Assembly (NCBI GenBank): GCA_905250125.1
Contig: CAJNOL010000040.1
Coordinates: 62,001 to 126,000 of the forward strand
Reading direction: 5' to 3'
Source: Rotaria sordida
Taxonomy: Eukaryota > Rotifera > Eurotatoria > Philodinida > Philodinidae
DNA: 64,000 bases
Part shown: one piece after another, positions 1-12,369 of the stretch
Layout of the letters: every line of letters starts with the position of its first letter
Position numbering within the stretch: position 1 is the stretch's first letter
The notes under the pieces: model-generated
What the model was told of the DNA's origin: nothing
Database searches by the model: none
Seen by the model: only the letters and a program-made list of their open reading frames with translations
Program-made: the position numbers and the translations under genes

Positions 1-149
1 AAAAAAAGTAAATTATTATTTTCAAATAAAAATCCTACGATGATTTCATCAAAGAGACAAACAGTCAAATGAATGTAAGTTAGATATGAAGATCATGAAT
101 ATGTTGACATATAATTATTCTTAGAAAATATTGGTTACAAATAATCATA

Positions 150-2952
150 CTTTCATTAACAATGTTTGTTTTTATTGGTTTTGCATTTCTTATGGCATCT
201 ATAATTGTCTTGTCAATCATTTCACTTTATATAGAAAATAAATCAGTACCAAAAATACGTTTTATTCTAACTAATATGCTTGTTTTGATTTAATTATGAA
301 ATTAAAAAAGAATAAAAATATGTTTTTTTTTCTTGTATTTATTTTTCTAGCTGTAAGAATGAATAATTATGTTTTACAAATGAGTCGATTATTAGCAAAA
401 TGAGATTTAGTTCAATTTAAATTATTATCAAAATATAAAAGTAATATTAACATTTGATGAAGCTCAATCAAAGGTGAATTCATCAATTCAATATGCAGTA
501 AGTTGTATTAATTATAGTCAAAATAAATATAATTATGATTATATAGCTTGAACAACAATTAAAAGCTAGTGATAATCGAGATAAATTTAATATTTATATA
601 TTTACAAATGATATCATATACTGATAATATGAGGTGAGAAAAAAAGAATTTAATTTCTATTTATTTCTAGTGTTACATTAAATTTTTTGATTGAGTATAC
701 ATGAGAATGTAAATCATGAAATATACATTGTTGATCTATTATTTTTAAACAATTATGTTCAAGTAATCAACTATTAATATCAATACGTTTTCTTATTCAA
801 TCAACAAATCTTTCTTATATCCTTTCTGATTCAGTGATAGTTTATACTTCATATATTTCAATTGAAAATATAGAGATAATTACACGACAAAAAATATTTG
901 TTTTTAAATTAAATAATTTATTTCTATATTTTAATAGATATTATTTCTTCATTACAATTGGATAATCCAATAAATATCATAGAAACAAATGAATCAATAC
1001 AAGTTAGTAATTGTAAGTAGAAAGATTTTATCTGAGAATTACAAAAAGAAATTGATTGATTCTTATAGAATTTCTTCTAAATAATTATGTATTAACAGTT
1101 TCAACAGCAAAAAGTAATTATTTTGCTACACTTGATGAAACAAATACACAGATTTCAGCAAGTCAAAATGATGGACCAGTTCCACTTGCAGGTGCTATTA
1201 CAATGTATCCTGAATTAATACGAACAGTAAGACAAAATTTAGTCATTTTAATGACGAGATTTTCAGAGAAAAACTGTAAAAGTATGTACAGAAGTGTGTT
1301 GTTTTTTTTAGAAGACGAAATAAGTCTTTAACGAATATTACTATCAGTGCATTGTTCTCTTGTTTCTTAATCATAAAAAAATCCCTGTTATGCTTAAAGA
1401 TAGACGATTTCAAGATATACAAAAAATTTAGAAGAAGAACATCTGCTTATTCGTCTAACTAATGAAGATTTTTAATAAAGGTTGCGACGAATTTTCAACT
1501 ATCTCACAAAATTCTGAATCTTTAGATACATGTTTCAAAATTTTTAGAAAAAATATCTAGGAGAAGCAGTTTTGAAGTTAAAAACGCGAAAGCATCAGAA
1601 AGAAGACCTTTTCTGGTTAATCTATCCAATTGTTGCTTTCTAATACAAAACAATCCTAACTATTTTCACAGTTCAATTTAATATTTATATTATTTTGTTC
1701 AGAATTAAATTCTATATCCCACAGCATAATAATAAATCTTTCATAGAGTAAGTCTGACTTTTGAACACATGATTTTCCATATTGGACTCAAAAATACCCA
1801 CAGTTGTGTTCTCGTACAGACCAGCCTCGAGAACTTTGAAAAGATCGTTGAAGCATAGAGCACAAAATTCTCTATCCTTTGGTATTAAAGGTACTCATCT
1901 TTCCCCTCTTTTCGACCATTTCTGGTTGTCGAAGAGGATACGCCCTATCCGCATGAAATCCTTACCACAGATCAAATATTTGGAAGTATTCTCCAGAAAT
2001 GAAATCGGTCGTTTTTGTTTTTAACTGTTCTATTTGGATTTGTAGAGCCTTGAATACCAGTACTCCGATTTTGGATCCAAACCTTTATGTGTTTCTTTTA
2101 TAAAAAGAAAGAAGGCAAGATTTTTGAAAAAGCTTCAAATCACCTTTGAGAAATAGCCTAAGGTGCCTCCTAAAAACATTTTCAGCTCGATCGGACAGCG
2201 TTAGACGGAGTTTGTAACCAGACTAGATATGTTCCTGTGAAAAATCAGAGTTTCCAAAAAAACAGCGGAAACCTTGTTCAAAGCTTTTTTTTTTCTTGAA
2301 CGTGTTTCTCCTTACTTTAGGTGCGCTCTATCTACAATAAACATTTCATATAGACTGGTTGCATCCTCTTCAAGAACCAGAAATGGTCAAAAAAGAGGAG
2401 GAAGGTTTTCTTAAGTAATTTACTTTTAGCATTGGTTTTGATGTGCAAAGACTTTACATAAATCAAACAAATTGAAAATCATTATTGATCAAATCTTTTC
2501 CATTAAGAATCATATATTTGTCTATTATTCATTTCATAAAATTGAACGATAAACGCAATTTTCTAACAGTTCTAACGCACTTAACATCACAATCAATTAG
2601 ATCATTTTACAAGTTTGGTATAGAAAACAATTAAGATAAAAATCAATGATAGTATACACATACTGTATATAAATTTTATTTCTCCTAGATATTCAAATAG
2701 TACAATTCAAGTCATAGTTGATTTTTTAATAAATTTTTCTACAAGTTGTGATAATCAATTAATAAATAAATTAAAAAATTTAACAAATACACAAATACAT
2801 ATTCGACCAGCTAATGTAACTGATGGACAAGTTAGAATTTTAAAAGGCGATATTTACGTTTTGTATGATTACTCATTAACGACACAAGTCATTGGAAATT
2901 TTACTGGAACCATTATTCATACAATACCACCAACACTTACTATTGTCTATTA
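150..2952 (+). pseudogene. Decayed single-pass membrane protein pieces
   Basis: Several short plus-strand stretches look like coding sequence but do not join into one open frame. Around 170-290 there is a hydrophobic, membrane-segment-like stretch followed by a stop. Around 350-505 coding-like sequence shifts frame and contains stops before a good donor (GTAAGT). 1056-1331 is open. An open segment at about 2689-2952, followed by a stop, has Asn-X-Ser/Thr sites (YSNST, LINFS, GNFT). The order membrane anchor, then Asn-rich ectodomain, suggests an old type II membrane or secreted protein. No family is recognised. An inverted-repeat element sits inside the span. It could instead be a living gene with exons I failed to join, but the internal stops argue against that. 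Confidence 0.35.
1880..2440. mobile_element. Inverted-repeat (foldback) element
   Basis: A stretch near 1905-1965 (containing TTTCGACCATTTCTGGTTG) recurs inverted near 2340-2405, where the reverse complement reads TTTTGACCATTTCTGGTTC. Flanking sequence pairs more loosely. The interior has no transposase-like reading frame. It looks like a non-autonomous foldback/MITE-type element; the exact ends and any target duplication could not be fixed by eye. Confidence 0.55.
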
Positions 2953-3458
2953 AGAAACTTGATTTTTTTCTCCTTTATTCATATTTAATATTCATGATAT
3001 TTTATTTATATAATAAATTTTCATTGCTTTTTTTTTAACCATGAGATCAATCTGATAATGTGCTACTGTTTGATTCGAAAAACATATAGTTCTTGAATCT
3101 TTTTAATGTGATCCCTTCTTTCTAGACGTGCACATCAAAAAGGTTATATCATGTTGAAAGAGAACGTTTAAATGTTGAAAATCAATGAGAATATAATAAA
3201 ATAGTAGATTATATAGGGAAACAGATTATGTAGCTAATAAAATAGATGGAATCGTCACTAAGTTAAATAATTATAAAATTAGTAAATAAAATTTTCTAAC
3301 GGTCTATTAAAACACTGGATAAATATAGAGATTGAAATGCGTTGTAAATATGATTCGCTTGTTTTCTTCTTTTCTTGTACCATGTAGTACAAATACTATG
3401 TACCACATACATGTATGTACTCTGCTTCTCTTGTTTTCTTCAACTTTAGCTTAAAGAC

Positions 3459-3804
3459 ATGATACAAGTTGCCCAATATGACAATGATATATCAGATGAA
3501 GATGTTGCGGAAGAAAATTATGAAATAAATGGAAGCGAAAGGCCTTGCCAAAAAAAAAAGAAATCGAAATATTGGATTAACGAGGCTACGTTTGATAATG
3601 TCGATCGAGGAGAAGCATTCATTAGAAATGCATCGTCAAAATATTATACGAACTATAGAGAAAATGGGAGAACAGTTTATTACAGATGCAACAAAGTCAA
3701 CAATCGTGGACTTTAATATAGAGCAGGTATTTATCCAGTATATCATGCAGATAGTGAGAAAAGTTACTGTTCATGAAACTGAACCTGAACACGAGGGATC
3801 ATAA
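3459..3804 (+). pseudogene. FLYWCH/MULE-type zinc-finger fragment, frameshifted
   Basis: The first frame (3459-3716) has an acidic N-terminus, a Lys-rich patch, then YWINEATFDNVD, SKYYTNYRENGR and YYRCNKV. This resembles the FLYWCH/WRKY-GCM1-like DNA-binding domain found ahead of MULE transposases and in related host proteins. It stops just after RCNKVNNRGL. Beyond the stop the family-like sequence goes on in other frames (YPVYHADSEK, then VTVHETEPEHEG). So at least one stop and one frameshift interrupt it, and a second metal-binding Cys is not seen. There is no downstream transposase domain. I read it as a transposon-derived relic; family assignment is from memory of the motif. Confidence 0.45.
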
Positions 3805-4194
3805 AGGCGTATGTGTGTGTGAATGAAATGAACGCCCATTCGAGTCCACATCCACATTTATGCCCTATTTTATATGGATAAAACAAAATTCTACTAATAA
3901 AATCTATCTTTTTTTTATTGATTATTTCATCTATTTTACTAGTCATTTAAATAACAACCATTGTATATTTGCTGAAGTGATTTTTGTAAAATGTGTCATT
4001 ATCGTTGAATAAATAATATTCATATTGAATCAGAATTAAATAATGAGAATAAATCATTCTTTTCATTTTCAAAAAACAAAAACAAAACATAGAATATCAA
4101 ATGTATACAAGTAGGTTAAAAAATAACTTTAATCGATTTTTCAACAATAATTATTAGACACTAAAATTGAATAATGTCATAATAATAAATATTA

Positions 4195-6229
4195 TTAAAT
4201 ATTTCGATAGTAATGACTGTCGGATAATCGACCTAAATAACTATTCCATGTTTGTTTTGAAATAATATATAAATTTTTATTATTAATAGATTTTGTTGGA
4301 AAAGAAATTTTTTCTTTTAATAAATTAATAAGATTTTGATCAATTGTTTTATTAGAAATATCTTTTTGATAATTTGCTACTATTTCAATTTCAATTTTGT
4401 TTATATTCAATGAAAATCTTGTTAAAATTGAATGTGCAACAAAATTTTCTATATTATGTGATGTTAATTTTGTTATAAATGTTGTTATATCAACTATATC
4501 GAAAATACCATCACCATTAAGATCACCAATAGCACCTCCAGATCGTTCCATAGGTTCATAATCACTACAAAGATTATTTTCCTTATTCATAGGAGGATAT
4601 ATTAAACCTATTAATCGAGTTTCTTCAATATTTGTTAAATATATATTCACAATTGAACCATTTAATGTAAATTGATCACAAGAATAATTTGTATTCAATG
4701 AGACTAAATTTTCATTTCTAAAGAACAAAATAAAGAAAAAAGAAAAGGAAATAAAAATAATTTCAAATAATCTACTTATAAATCTCTCCATCTTGAAGTC
4801 CAATTCCATGAAATAATATAGAAGATGTATTTGAATGATTTTTTTCAAATATTTGACCACGTTGTTGATAAATGAAACTATCTTGATATTTTCCATTTTT
4901 TGTCATTTGTAATATTAATGGAGATGAAAATTCTCCAAAAGTATTATTTTTTATCCAAATTGTTTCACCTGTCAAACCATCAATTATTAATATTTCACTA
5001 TAATTATATCGATCCCATTCACCTAAGAAATAAAATAAAAAATTATAGTCCTATTTTGTTTTTATTCTTCAATAATAATAATAATAATAATATTTCTTAC
5101 CATAATTAAGTATAATCATAAAATCAACAAATGAATCACTATTAAAATCACCTGGTCCTGGTGAAGCATAAAATTCAAATCCTGGAAATATTCTTGTCCA
5201 TATGGGTTTCATTGTTTTTCCATTAATTAATTCTAATGTTCCATCAAAACAACTTACAAGTATATCATCAATTCCATCATGATCAATATCAAGAACAATC
5301 GGTGGTACCATAACACCCTTTTCAAATGATTGAAAAATTGTTACATAATAATTATTTTGTTTTATAATATTTTCTATTGATATACCGTATAATCCACCTG
5401 ATACTGTTTCACCACCTGTACCAAAAAGTATTGTAGAATTATTATATAAAATTGGTGACATATATGTTTCTTTTCCATCTGGCATCCAAAATGGTTCACC
5501 TATTTGATTTCCAGTACGACTTGAAATAATTAATAAACAACTAGCATTACGTTCATGTACTTCCGATGGTATTGTTGGATTACCACCATGTGAAATAAGT
5601 ATATCATTTATATTATCATGATCAACATCAACTGGAAGTATAAGAGGATTATAAAAATTCCATAATGAATGTTTTGATTTTATTTTATTATTATGCCACA
5701 ACAATTTACCAATACGAGGATCAAATGCAACTAATGTACCTTGTCGTCCAGCACCAATACAATCTCGATGGCCATCATTATTAATATCGATGACATCACA
5801 AACTATTTCGAATATAGATGTTTTAACTCGAAATGACCATAGTATAGTAAAATCATAGCCACGTATACCATATACAATACCACTACAAGGCACTTCTACA
5901 TTGATTGATTCACAAAATGATGAACTATTCTTGTCATGTTGTATATTATTTGTAATTGCTGTTACTTCAGTTACTGCAACAATAACATCATCAAGTCCAT
6001 CTCCATTAATATCGATTAGACGAATGCATGATTCACTACCAGTTGATGGAAACCATAATGAATCATATTTTAATTCTGATACAGCTCTGTTGCTTGTTAG
6101 ATATATTACAATTGCACATACAATAGACGTTATTAATAGACTACACGTAACACAACATGCAGCAAAACGACTTTTTCCTAGCGAACGAAGTTGTTCATTA
6201 GGAATCAAAATTTCTTCTTCATCACTCAT
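4195..6229 (-). CDS. FAM234-like FG-GAP membrane protein
   Basis: Three exons on the minus strand: 6229-5101, 5022-4776 and 4717-4195, joined by 78- and 58-nt introns, give 632 residues in a consistent frame. The N-terminus is short and acidic (cytosolic). One membrane segment lies at about residues 23-45. The ectodomain carries repeated FG-GAP-like calcium loops: DINGDGLDD (about 73-81), DINNDGHRD, DVDHDNIND, DIDHDGIDD, DFNSDSFVD and DLNGDGIFD. Type II topology with a beta-propeller-like ectodomain is the FAM234A/B (ITFG3) arrangement; human FAM234A is slightly shorter. The function of this family is poorly known. Several N-glycosylation sites are visible. A splice acceptor lies 22 nt before the ATG. 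The (AAT)n run in intron 1 would give a false poly-Tyr tail if the first exon were read through. Family membership is likely, orthology not tested. Confidence 0.75.
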
Positions 6230-6518
6230 CTTATTCAATATTACAATTAATCTATACAACAAAAAAAACTTGTCTTTTCTTGTTATCTTTTGCCATCAAG
6301 ACACATGTCTTTTTTCTCATCAAGCTTGCGTGTGATATATACATTGCCACATTCATATTTAAACTTTTTTTTTTTGGCAAAGAAAAATTTGTTCATCTTT
6401 CTCTTCAATCAAACATTACAATTAATAAGCTATCGAATAAGTTTTTATACAAGAAATTTTATTAACTAAAAATAAATTACAGAAAAGCACGTGCATGAAA
6501 TTCAACGGCTAGTTTATA

Positions 6519-7152
6519 TTAATATTGTGACTTTGTTGCTGTTCGAGCACGGCTTCGACGATTTTTAAACCAAACCTAGAAGAAAAAAAAAGAACTTCTA
6601 AATTTGAAAGAATTTCTTAAAATGAATCATACTTGAATGCGAGCTTCAGGAACATCAAGTTGTTGAGAAAGTTGTTCACGAAGTTGTATGTCAGGATATT
6701 GATTTCTTTCAAATACTTGATCGAGTATATCAACTTGATCTTTGGAAAAAATAGTTCGTTGACGTCGACGACGACCTGTTCGAGGGACTAAAAAAAACAA
6801 AAATCATCAAAAAAAAAAAACTTTCATGCGAAATAATCCTACCTGATTCAAAAGTTGTATTCAATGATTGTGTTCTATGATTAACTTGAATATTTGCTGG
6901 TGAAACTTGAACATTTGTTTGTGGCATTGTATATGTTGGTTGAACATATGTATTTGTTGTTGAATTATTATAAAAACCCATTGATGATGTTGTTTGATCA
7001 TTATATACTGGATAATAATACGATGTTGATTGACATGGATATGATGAATAAGGATCAATATAAGAATCAGATAAAAATGATGAAGATGAATCATGTAAAG
7101 GACATGTTGATTGATAATAATATGGTGTTGGAGACGAATAATATGGATCCAT
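6519..7152 (-). CDS. Paired-class K50 homeobox transcription factor
   Basis: Three exons: 7152-6843, 6787-6633 and 6575-6519, giving 173 residues. The first 103 residues are rich in Tyr, Ser, Pro, Gln and Asn. The homeodomain is residues 110-169 and the protein ends four residues later. Homeodomain landmarks are all in place: R5, L16, F20, Y25, P26-D27, E32, R44, Q46, W48, F49, K50, N51, R53. P26-D27, R44 and Q46 are paired-class marks; Lys50 puts it with Otx/Gsc/Pitx-type domains that prefer TAATCC-like sites. No paired domain or octapeptide is seen. The last intron falls between codons 46 and 47 of the homeodomain, a common paired-class position. Residues 54-57 (SRAR) are unlike the usual AK/RW-type end. 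An acceptor sits 10 nt before the ATG. Likely nuclear DNA-binding regulator; the exact subfamily is not assigned. Confidence 0.9.
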
Positions 7153-8385
7153 ATTTAAATCCCTAGAAATAATATTATATAGCAAAAGAATGACTGAACA
7201 AAAAAAAATTTCAGAGTACTTAACCTTTTGTAATAACTAGATGATGAATATTTTTTAAATAACTTTGAAATGAATGATAGCAGTTGTGATATAGAACATC
7301 TCTATTCATAGTTATGAAAAAAATTTCTATTAATTTTCTTCACCAATCATAATTCAGAAGACAATAATAATCAATAGAATAACATCAAAAAAAGTAGAAA
7401 AAAACAAGACTAATTAATACACCTAAGCTCATCTGGTGATTGATATAGATCAAAGAAAACAAACAAAAAGAAAAGGAACAACATGCCATTTGGTAGTTTT
7501 TATTGATCAAATAAACGAAAAATTTTGTTAACTGATATCTATCGAACAACAAGATAAAAGTATTTCGACTTACGTTATAGAAATTTTATTTCGAATTTAA
7601 CTGATATTATGTAGAAAAATGTGATTCCTTCGCTTTTTATCAATGAAACAAGATCAAAACAAAAATATATAGCAAAATTTTCGTTTAGATACGGGAAAAT
7701 ATATATTCAGAAGTCGGAAACTGGTGCTTCTATATATATGTATTACGATACGGTTGATTTAGAAAAGTGATGCCGACGAAATATTTTCGAATAAGTTGAC
7801 ACTAGGAAAATGAACATATTTTTTTCTCTCTTTAGTGATCATTGTGACGATAAGCCAATGTCATCATTTTATGATGATAATAATAAACATTTAACGAGTT
7901 TTTTATTTTTCTTTTACTTTTATAGAAGAAAAAAAATCTAACGAAGATGTGTAACAAATAAACAAGTTAATTTACAATACGTTTTTATTCTTATTTTTTT
8001 CAAAGAGACGAAAAAAAAAAGTGTGAGGATGGGAGAGTCAATTTTGAGAAAAAGATGATAATGATGATCAAAGAATATTATTTATGTTTATTTTTCGAAA
8101 ATTTTTTTATTCAAAGATGAACGAATTGAAAATAAAGTTATATTCTGAATTGAATGTTTTTTTTTTCTTAATCTCATCAATTTATTCAGAGATTTTGTTA
8201 TGGCATTAGAAACCATCGGTTTTAACAAACTGAAACCGATTTTTTTTAAATTTCTTGGAATGGGAACTGTTAAATCATCAGATAGATACAAGAATATTTA
8301 ACATCTATGTCGAGAAATCTTTATTTTTTCATTCTTGAGATAAAAAACTTCAGTATATATGTATCATATTGTTTTGTTTAAGTAC

Positions 8386-8480
8386 TAGAATATGTGGCGT
8401 TTTTAATTTCAATAGTGAAAGTTTTTTAAAAGTATATTAAAAATTTTCGATTCCACGTGATATTTTGGCAACCAAATCGG
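8386..8480 (+). repeat. Dispersed repeat, copy 1
   Basis: Shares with about 35288-35420 the blocks ATATGTGGC, AAAATTTTCG and GATTCCAC(G)T(G/A)ATATTTTGG in the same order and strand. Both look like diverged copies of one unidentified element. Confidence 0.4.
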
Positions 8481-9076
8481 AACTGTCGAGCTCTACATGT
8501 CATAGTCTTCATAATTCAAAACTCAGTCAAAATTCTGTTGGTTGTTTGTTGTTTTTTTGTTATCACTGATTCGATAATCTATTGTAATATTGATTTATTA
8601 AAAATTTTATTTAGATTTTCATATTGAATCTTTCTCCGAGATGTAAAATGTTTCATTAGCATTCATCAATGTAAATAAAAATTTCGATAATTTTAAATTT
8701 TATTTGATTGGTTTTTTTTTGCTTCTTTTATTAACAAATAAGATAATATTATGATTTAAGCTTTTAAATTAAAATGGTATGGAATATATGCCACTTGACA
8801 ATACTTCAATCAAGAATGAACGTTCATAGGGCATTTTAAAAAGAAATATTGATTAGATAATATCAAATGTAGACGAATCTTTTACATGGTCTAACAAACT
8901 CAAAAAAGAAAGCTAATACCTATTATTTTTCATTTTCCATCTAAAGAAATCATAGATATAGAAAAATATGAATCGAATAATATGATATTACTGTATTAAA
9001 TTCTATTTATTCTGATGATAGTTTGCATAAATAAATTATTTTATAATTGATTTAAAATAATTTTTATTTTTTTGGT

Positions 9077-9316
9077 TTGAATTATTTAGCCAAACTTTCT
9101 GTACATGATTTTTGCACATTATCAATGAAAAAGTCATCATACTTAGAAATTAATAGAGATGAAAACACGATTATTAAATCTACGTATGAGAATATACAAA
9201 ACAAAACATTATTTCAATCAGAAGTTATCTTATTACATCAAATCAACACGAAATTTGAAAATAATTCATCATTATGGATATCTGATACTTTATTAAACAC
9301 GTTACGAACATCTTAA
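9077..9316 (+). pseudogene. Isolated coding-like fragment
   Basis: The open frame reaches back through a possible acceptor (TTATTTAG before about 9092) and has an in-frame ATG at about 9126. Composition is protein-like (KKSSYLEINRDENTII ... SLWISDTLLNTL). No neighbouring exon, family motif or membrane segment is seen. It may be an exon left from a lost gene, or chance. Confidence 0.25.
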
Positions 9317-9952
9317 TAAACTTCTAATATTTATGTAATCTTCGGTATTTTTCAAAATCCATTAAGAGGATAAATTTTTTGATTTCTTTTCAACAGTATT
9401 ACTGTTACATTTCAAGATTACCAAAACTATTGTACCATACTTTTAAAATTTGTATAGATCACTGAACAATTACAAATTAACTATTGTCAATATTTTGCCA
9501 TAAGAAAAACACCTAAGAAATCGAATATATATCCACAACAAAACATATCTAATTCAAAAACAAAGTTATGTCAATTTACAAAATTAAAGTCATTATCATA
9601 GGAGAACGTCAAACAAATCTGTATCAGTAAAACATGGAAATAAACATCAGCAAATCTGAAAAAAATGAAAACGTAACAATAGTTCGTCCGTAATGAATTC
9701 TGTTAAGTTTCTAATTACTATGTTTAAGCAATGAAATTTCAGTGTCATCCACAATCTAATAATCGAGTAGACGTTTATTATTATCCATTATTCATCTTCT
9801 CGGTGAATTACTATATCATTTGTCTGAAAAATAGAGTACAATATGTATGATTTAATTTCTATTTCCAATTTTGATCAATGAGGATTGTACATTAAAAACT
9901 ATACAGAATATTCCAAAATCTTATTTAGAAAAAGAATATAAATAGTTCTTAT

Positions 9953-10903
9953 AATAACGGGTGGGGCAAAAGTTTTGCATTAATTTTGTTTTTGATATAA
10001 CTCTGCAACGCAATGTCGTACAGACTTGATTTTTTTTTTGTTAGAAAGAGCAAAGTGTCTAGTGCAAAAATATATAAAAGAACTTGATTTGTAATGCTTT
10101 TCAAAGGCCACAATAGTTTTAGAACATAGCGCTCCGAAAAACTCTTCCGCAACTTTCGTCACATTTTTTTAATCCAAAAATATTTGTTTGAGCCTTTTTC
10201 ATTAGCCACTTTCGACACTTTCGAGCACCATATATATACAGTTGTTCATTACAACGGAGGTTTTCATTTGGTATTAAAATAATTGGTATAACATACAAGA
10301 GAATGAACAAAAGACACGTTGATAAAAACAAATTAATTGTTCGAATTTGGTTTTGCAGCGTGAAAATAAGTTTTTTTCTGAATATCTCATAGAGAAGTTG
10401 TGTTCTATTCCAAATAATATCATTTGGTAGAGGACTCAATAAAGTTTCTTTTATAAAATATATAGCTCCTAGCAATCTCTCCTGCGAAATAGAGTTTATT
10501 TTTTCGATTGCTACCAACAATGATGAAAAATCGATGACACAGACGATATCATAAAAGCGTTCATTTCAACCGTTATAAAACATGTAGAAAATTTCTTTTT
10601 TTGTAACGTAATACTGCTCTATCCTTATATTATAAAATCCGGATTAGTCGAATAAAAAGATAACCTGTCCAGTTATAGGAATTTTTTTCTAAGTTCAAAA
10701 AAGTTGCGGAAGAGTTTTCCAACGCCTTCTGTTCTAAGATTGTTGTAGTTTTCGAAAAACATTTCCAATCAAACTCTTTTATATATTCTTGCACTAGACA
10801 CTTTGCTCTTTCTAACAAAAAAAAAATCAAGTCTTCACGACATTGCGTTGCAGAGTTATATCAAAAACAAAATTAATGCAAAACTTTTGTCCCACCCGTT
10901 ATT
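9953..10903. mobile_element. 951-bp MITE-like element with about 200-bp inverted repeats
   Basis: Both ends start AATAACGGGTGGG(G/A)CAAAAG and continue as near-identical inverted repeats (about 9953-10160 and 10670-10903) with few mismatches. The interior has no recognisable transposase; the 133-residue minus-strand frame across it looks like chance. The ends resemble those of Tc1/mariner-type non-autonomous elements, but a clean TA duplication is not obvious. High arm similarity suggests it is fairly young. Confidence 0.75.
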
Positions 10904-12240
10904 TCAAAGAATTTGTATGATAACATATAACAGATAAACGGTTTATATCTATAAACTATGAAGTTAAATTAGTTTTATTGATGACTAAATTCTAGTGGCC
11001 AATATTTCTAAAATAAAATTTTGACAATAACGAATGAATGAAAGTTTAGATTATTTTTAGATCTTTGTTAGAAGCTTGTGCAATATAGTAAACAGTAGTG
11101 CATCAAATAATCACCGAATATCTCTTATGAAAGTGATTCAAGAGTACAACTAATACAAGACGTCTATAACGATGATTTATTTAATCTTTATTATATCGAA
11201 ATCAAAGGATTTAGTTATCAGAGGACGTCCCAGAATGCGTGACCTGCTATGCAAGATGCAGGACACTCTAAATCATCTAATAGATCCTGATTCCATGAAG
11301 GTCTGAGCTAGTAATGGAACTCGTTGTGGTTTCCCATTATTATAAAGATGAACACATTTATCACCAAATCAAATTGATAAAATATATTATTTATTTTTTC
11401 ATACAAGAAAAACCAAAAAGAAAACTTATTACACTTTGAATTCCACATCTTTATATTTGTTTTATTATTGTTGGGTTCACTCTATATAGATGTTCAATAT
11501 TGTTTTTCTTATTGTTCATTTTATTTCTGCTGGAAAACATGTGATAAGATCATCTTATAAAAGAGGATGAAAACCATTCTGTGCCGTTCTCTTTAATAGT
11601 TATTAAATTAGAAGATAATTGTTAATGATTTTAAATTAACAAAATGTAAAACTTTAAAATCATGCTAGTAATTTTTCATGTCGTAATACTAAGAACAATA
11701 AAGAATAGAATGTTTTAACATTGAAATGCAAAGAAAATGATGTGCCATCTGTATCAGTTAGACTACAACCTTATTAGACTGTTTTGTTTTGTTTCAGTTG
11801 ATTATCAATTATTTGTTTAAATGCACCAATAGAACATACGGTTCTATATCAAATATTTCGATATTCAACAATTTTATAGAACAAAACAAATGACTGACGA
11901 TGTAGAGATATGAGATTCTAAATATAATTGTACGAGTATTATTAATATATAACTAAAACTATGACATGTATTGTTATTGAACCATTATTTTTGAAGTAAA
12001 AAATCATAGTAAACATATTCTATCATCGTTCCTTTTCTTTTATAGATAAAGAATTCAATGAAATCGCTTACAGTCAGACGTATATTTATTTTATTCTTTG
12101 AAATAGAAAGATATTGTTGGACGTGCTGCAACTAGAAAATAAATCGTATTGAAATGTATTCTCGAATTTTCTTTCGACAGTGTGTAACTCTTTTGTTAAC
12201 AGGTCATGTCAGTTGGACGTATTTCTCTATTTTTTTCTTC
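10904..12240. other. Intergenic, no gene seen
   Basis: AT-rich sequence without supported genes or RNAs. Its right end is the upstream region of the small secreted-peptide gene. Confidence 0.5.
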
Positions 12241-12243
12241 GGC

Positions 12244-12257
12244 TATATATATAAAAG
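12244..12257 (+). promoter_or_regulatory. TATA box of the small secreted-peptide gene
   Basis: TATATATATAAAAG lies 113 nt before the peptide gene's ATG, in a locally less A-rich context. That spacing allows a short 5' leader starting near 12275-12285. The role is inferred from motif and position. Confidence 0.5.
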
Positions 12258-12369
12258 AATGTATCCCCTGTTATATTCTTAAGAAAAAGGCTATAGGTCA
12301 AAACATTCAATACAGACAAACATTTGCTATATCATAACAAGTTATTATAATAATAATAATTTCTTAATA

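Larger units (their letters stand above)
7200..9950. other. Gene-poor stretch upstream of homeobox gene
   Basis: AT-rich, no convincing gene. It contains homopolymer runs, one copy of a dispersed repeat (about 8386-8480) and one isolated coding-like frame at 9077-9316. It presumably includes upstream control DNA of the minus-strand homeobox gene, but I see no specific sites. Confidence 0.5.

Noticed and set aside
5069..5100. Poly-Tyr end of the FAM234-like first exon
   Set aside because: Comes from reading through the donor into an (AAT)n run; the spliced reading continues with normal family-like sequence.
10119..10520. 133-residue minus-strand frame inside the 951-bp inverted-repeat element
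   Set aside because: It overlaps one inverted arm, has no transposase or other motif, and its composition follows the AT-rich DNA; taken as chance.
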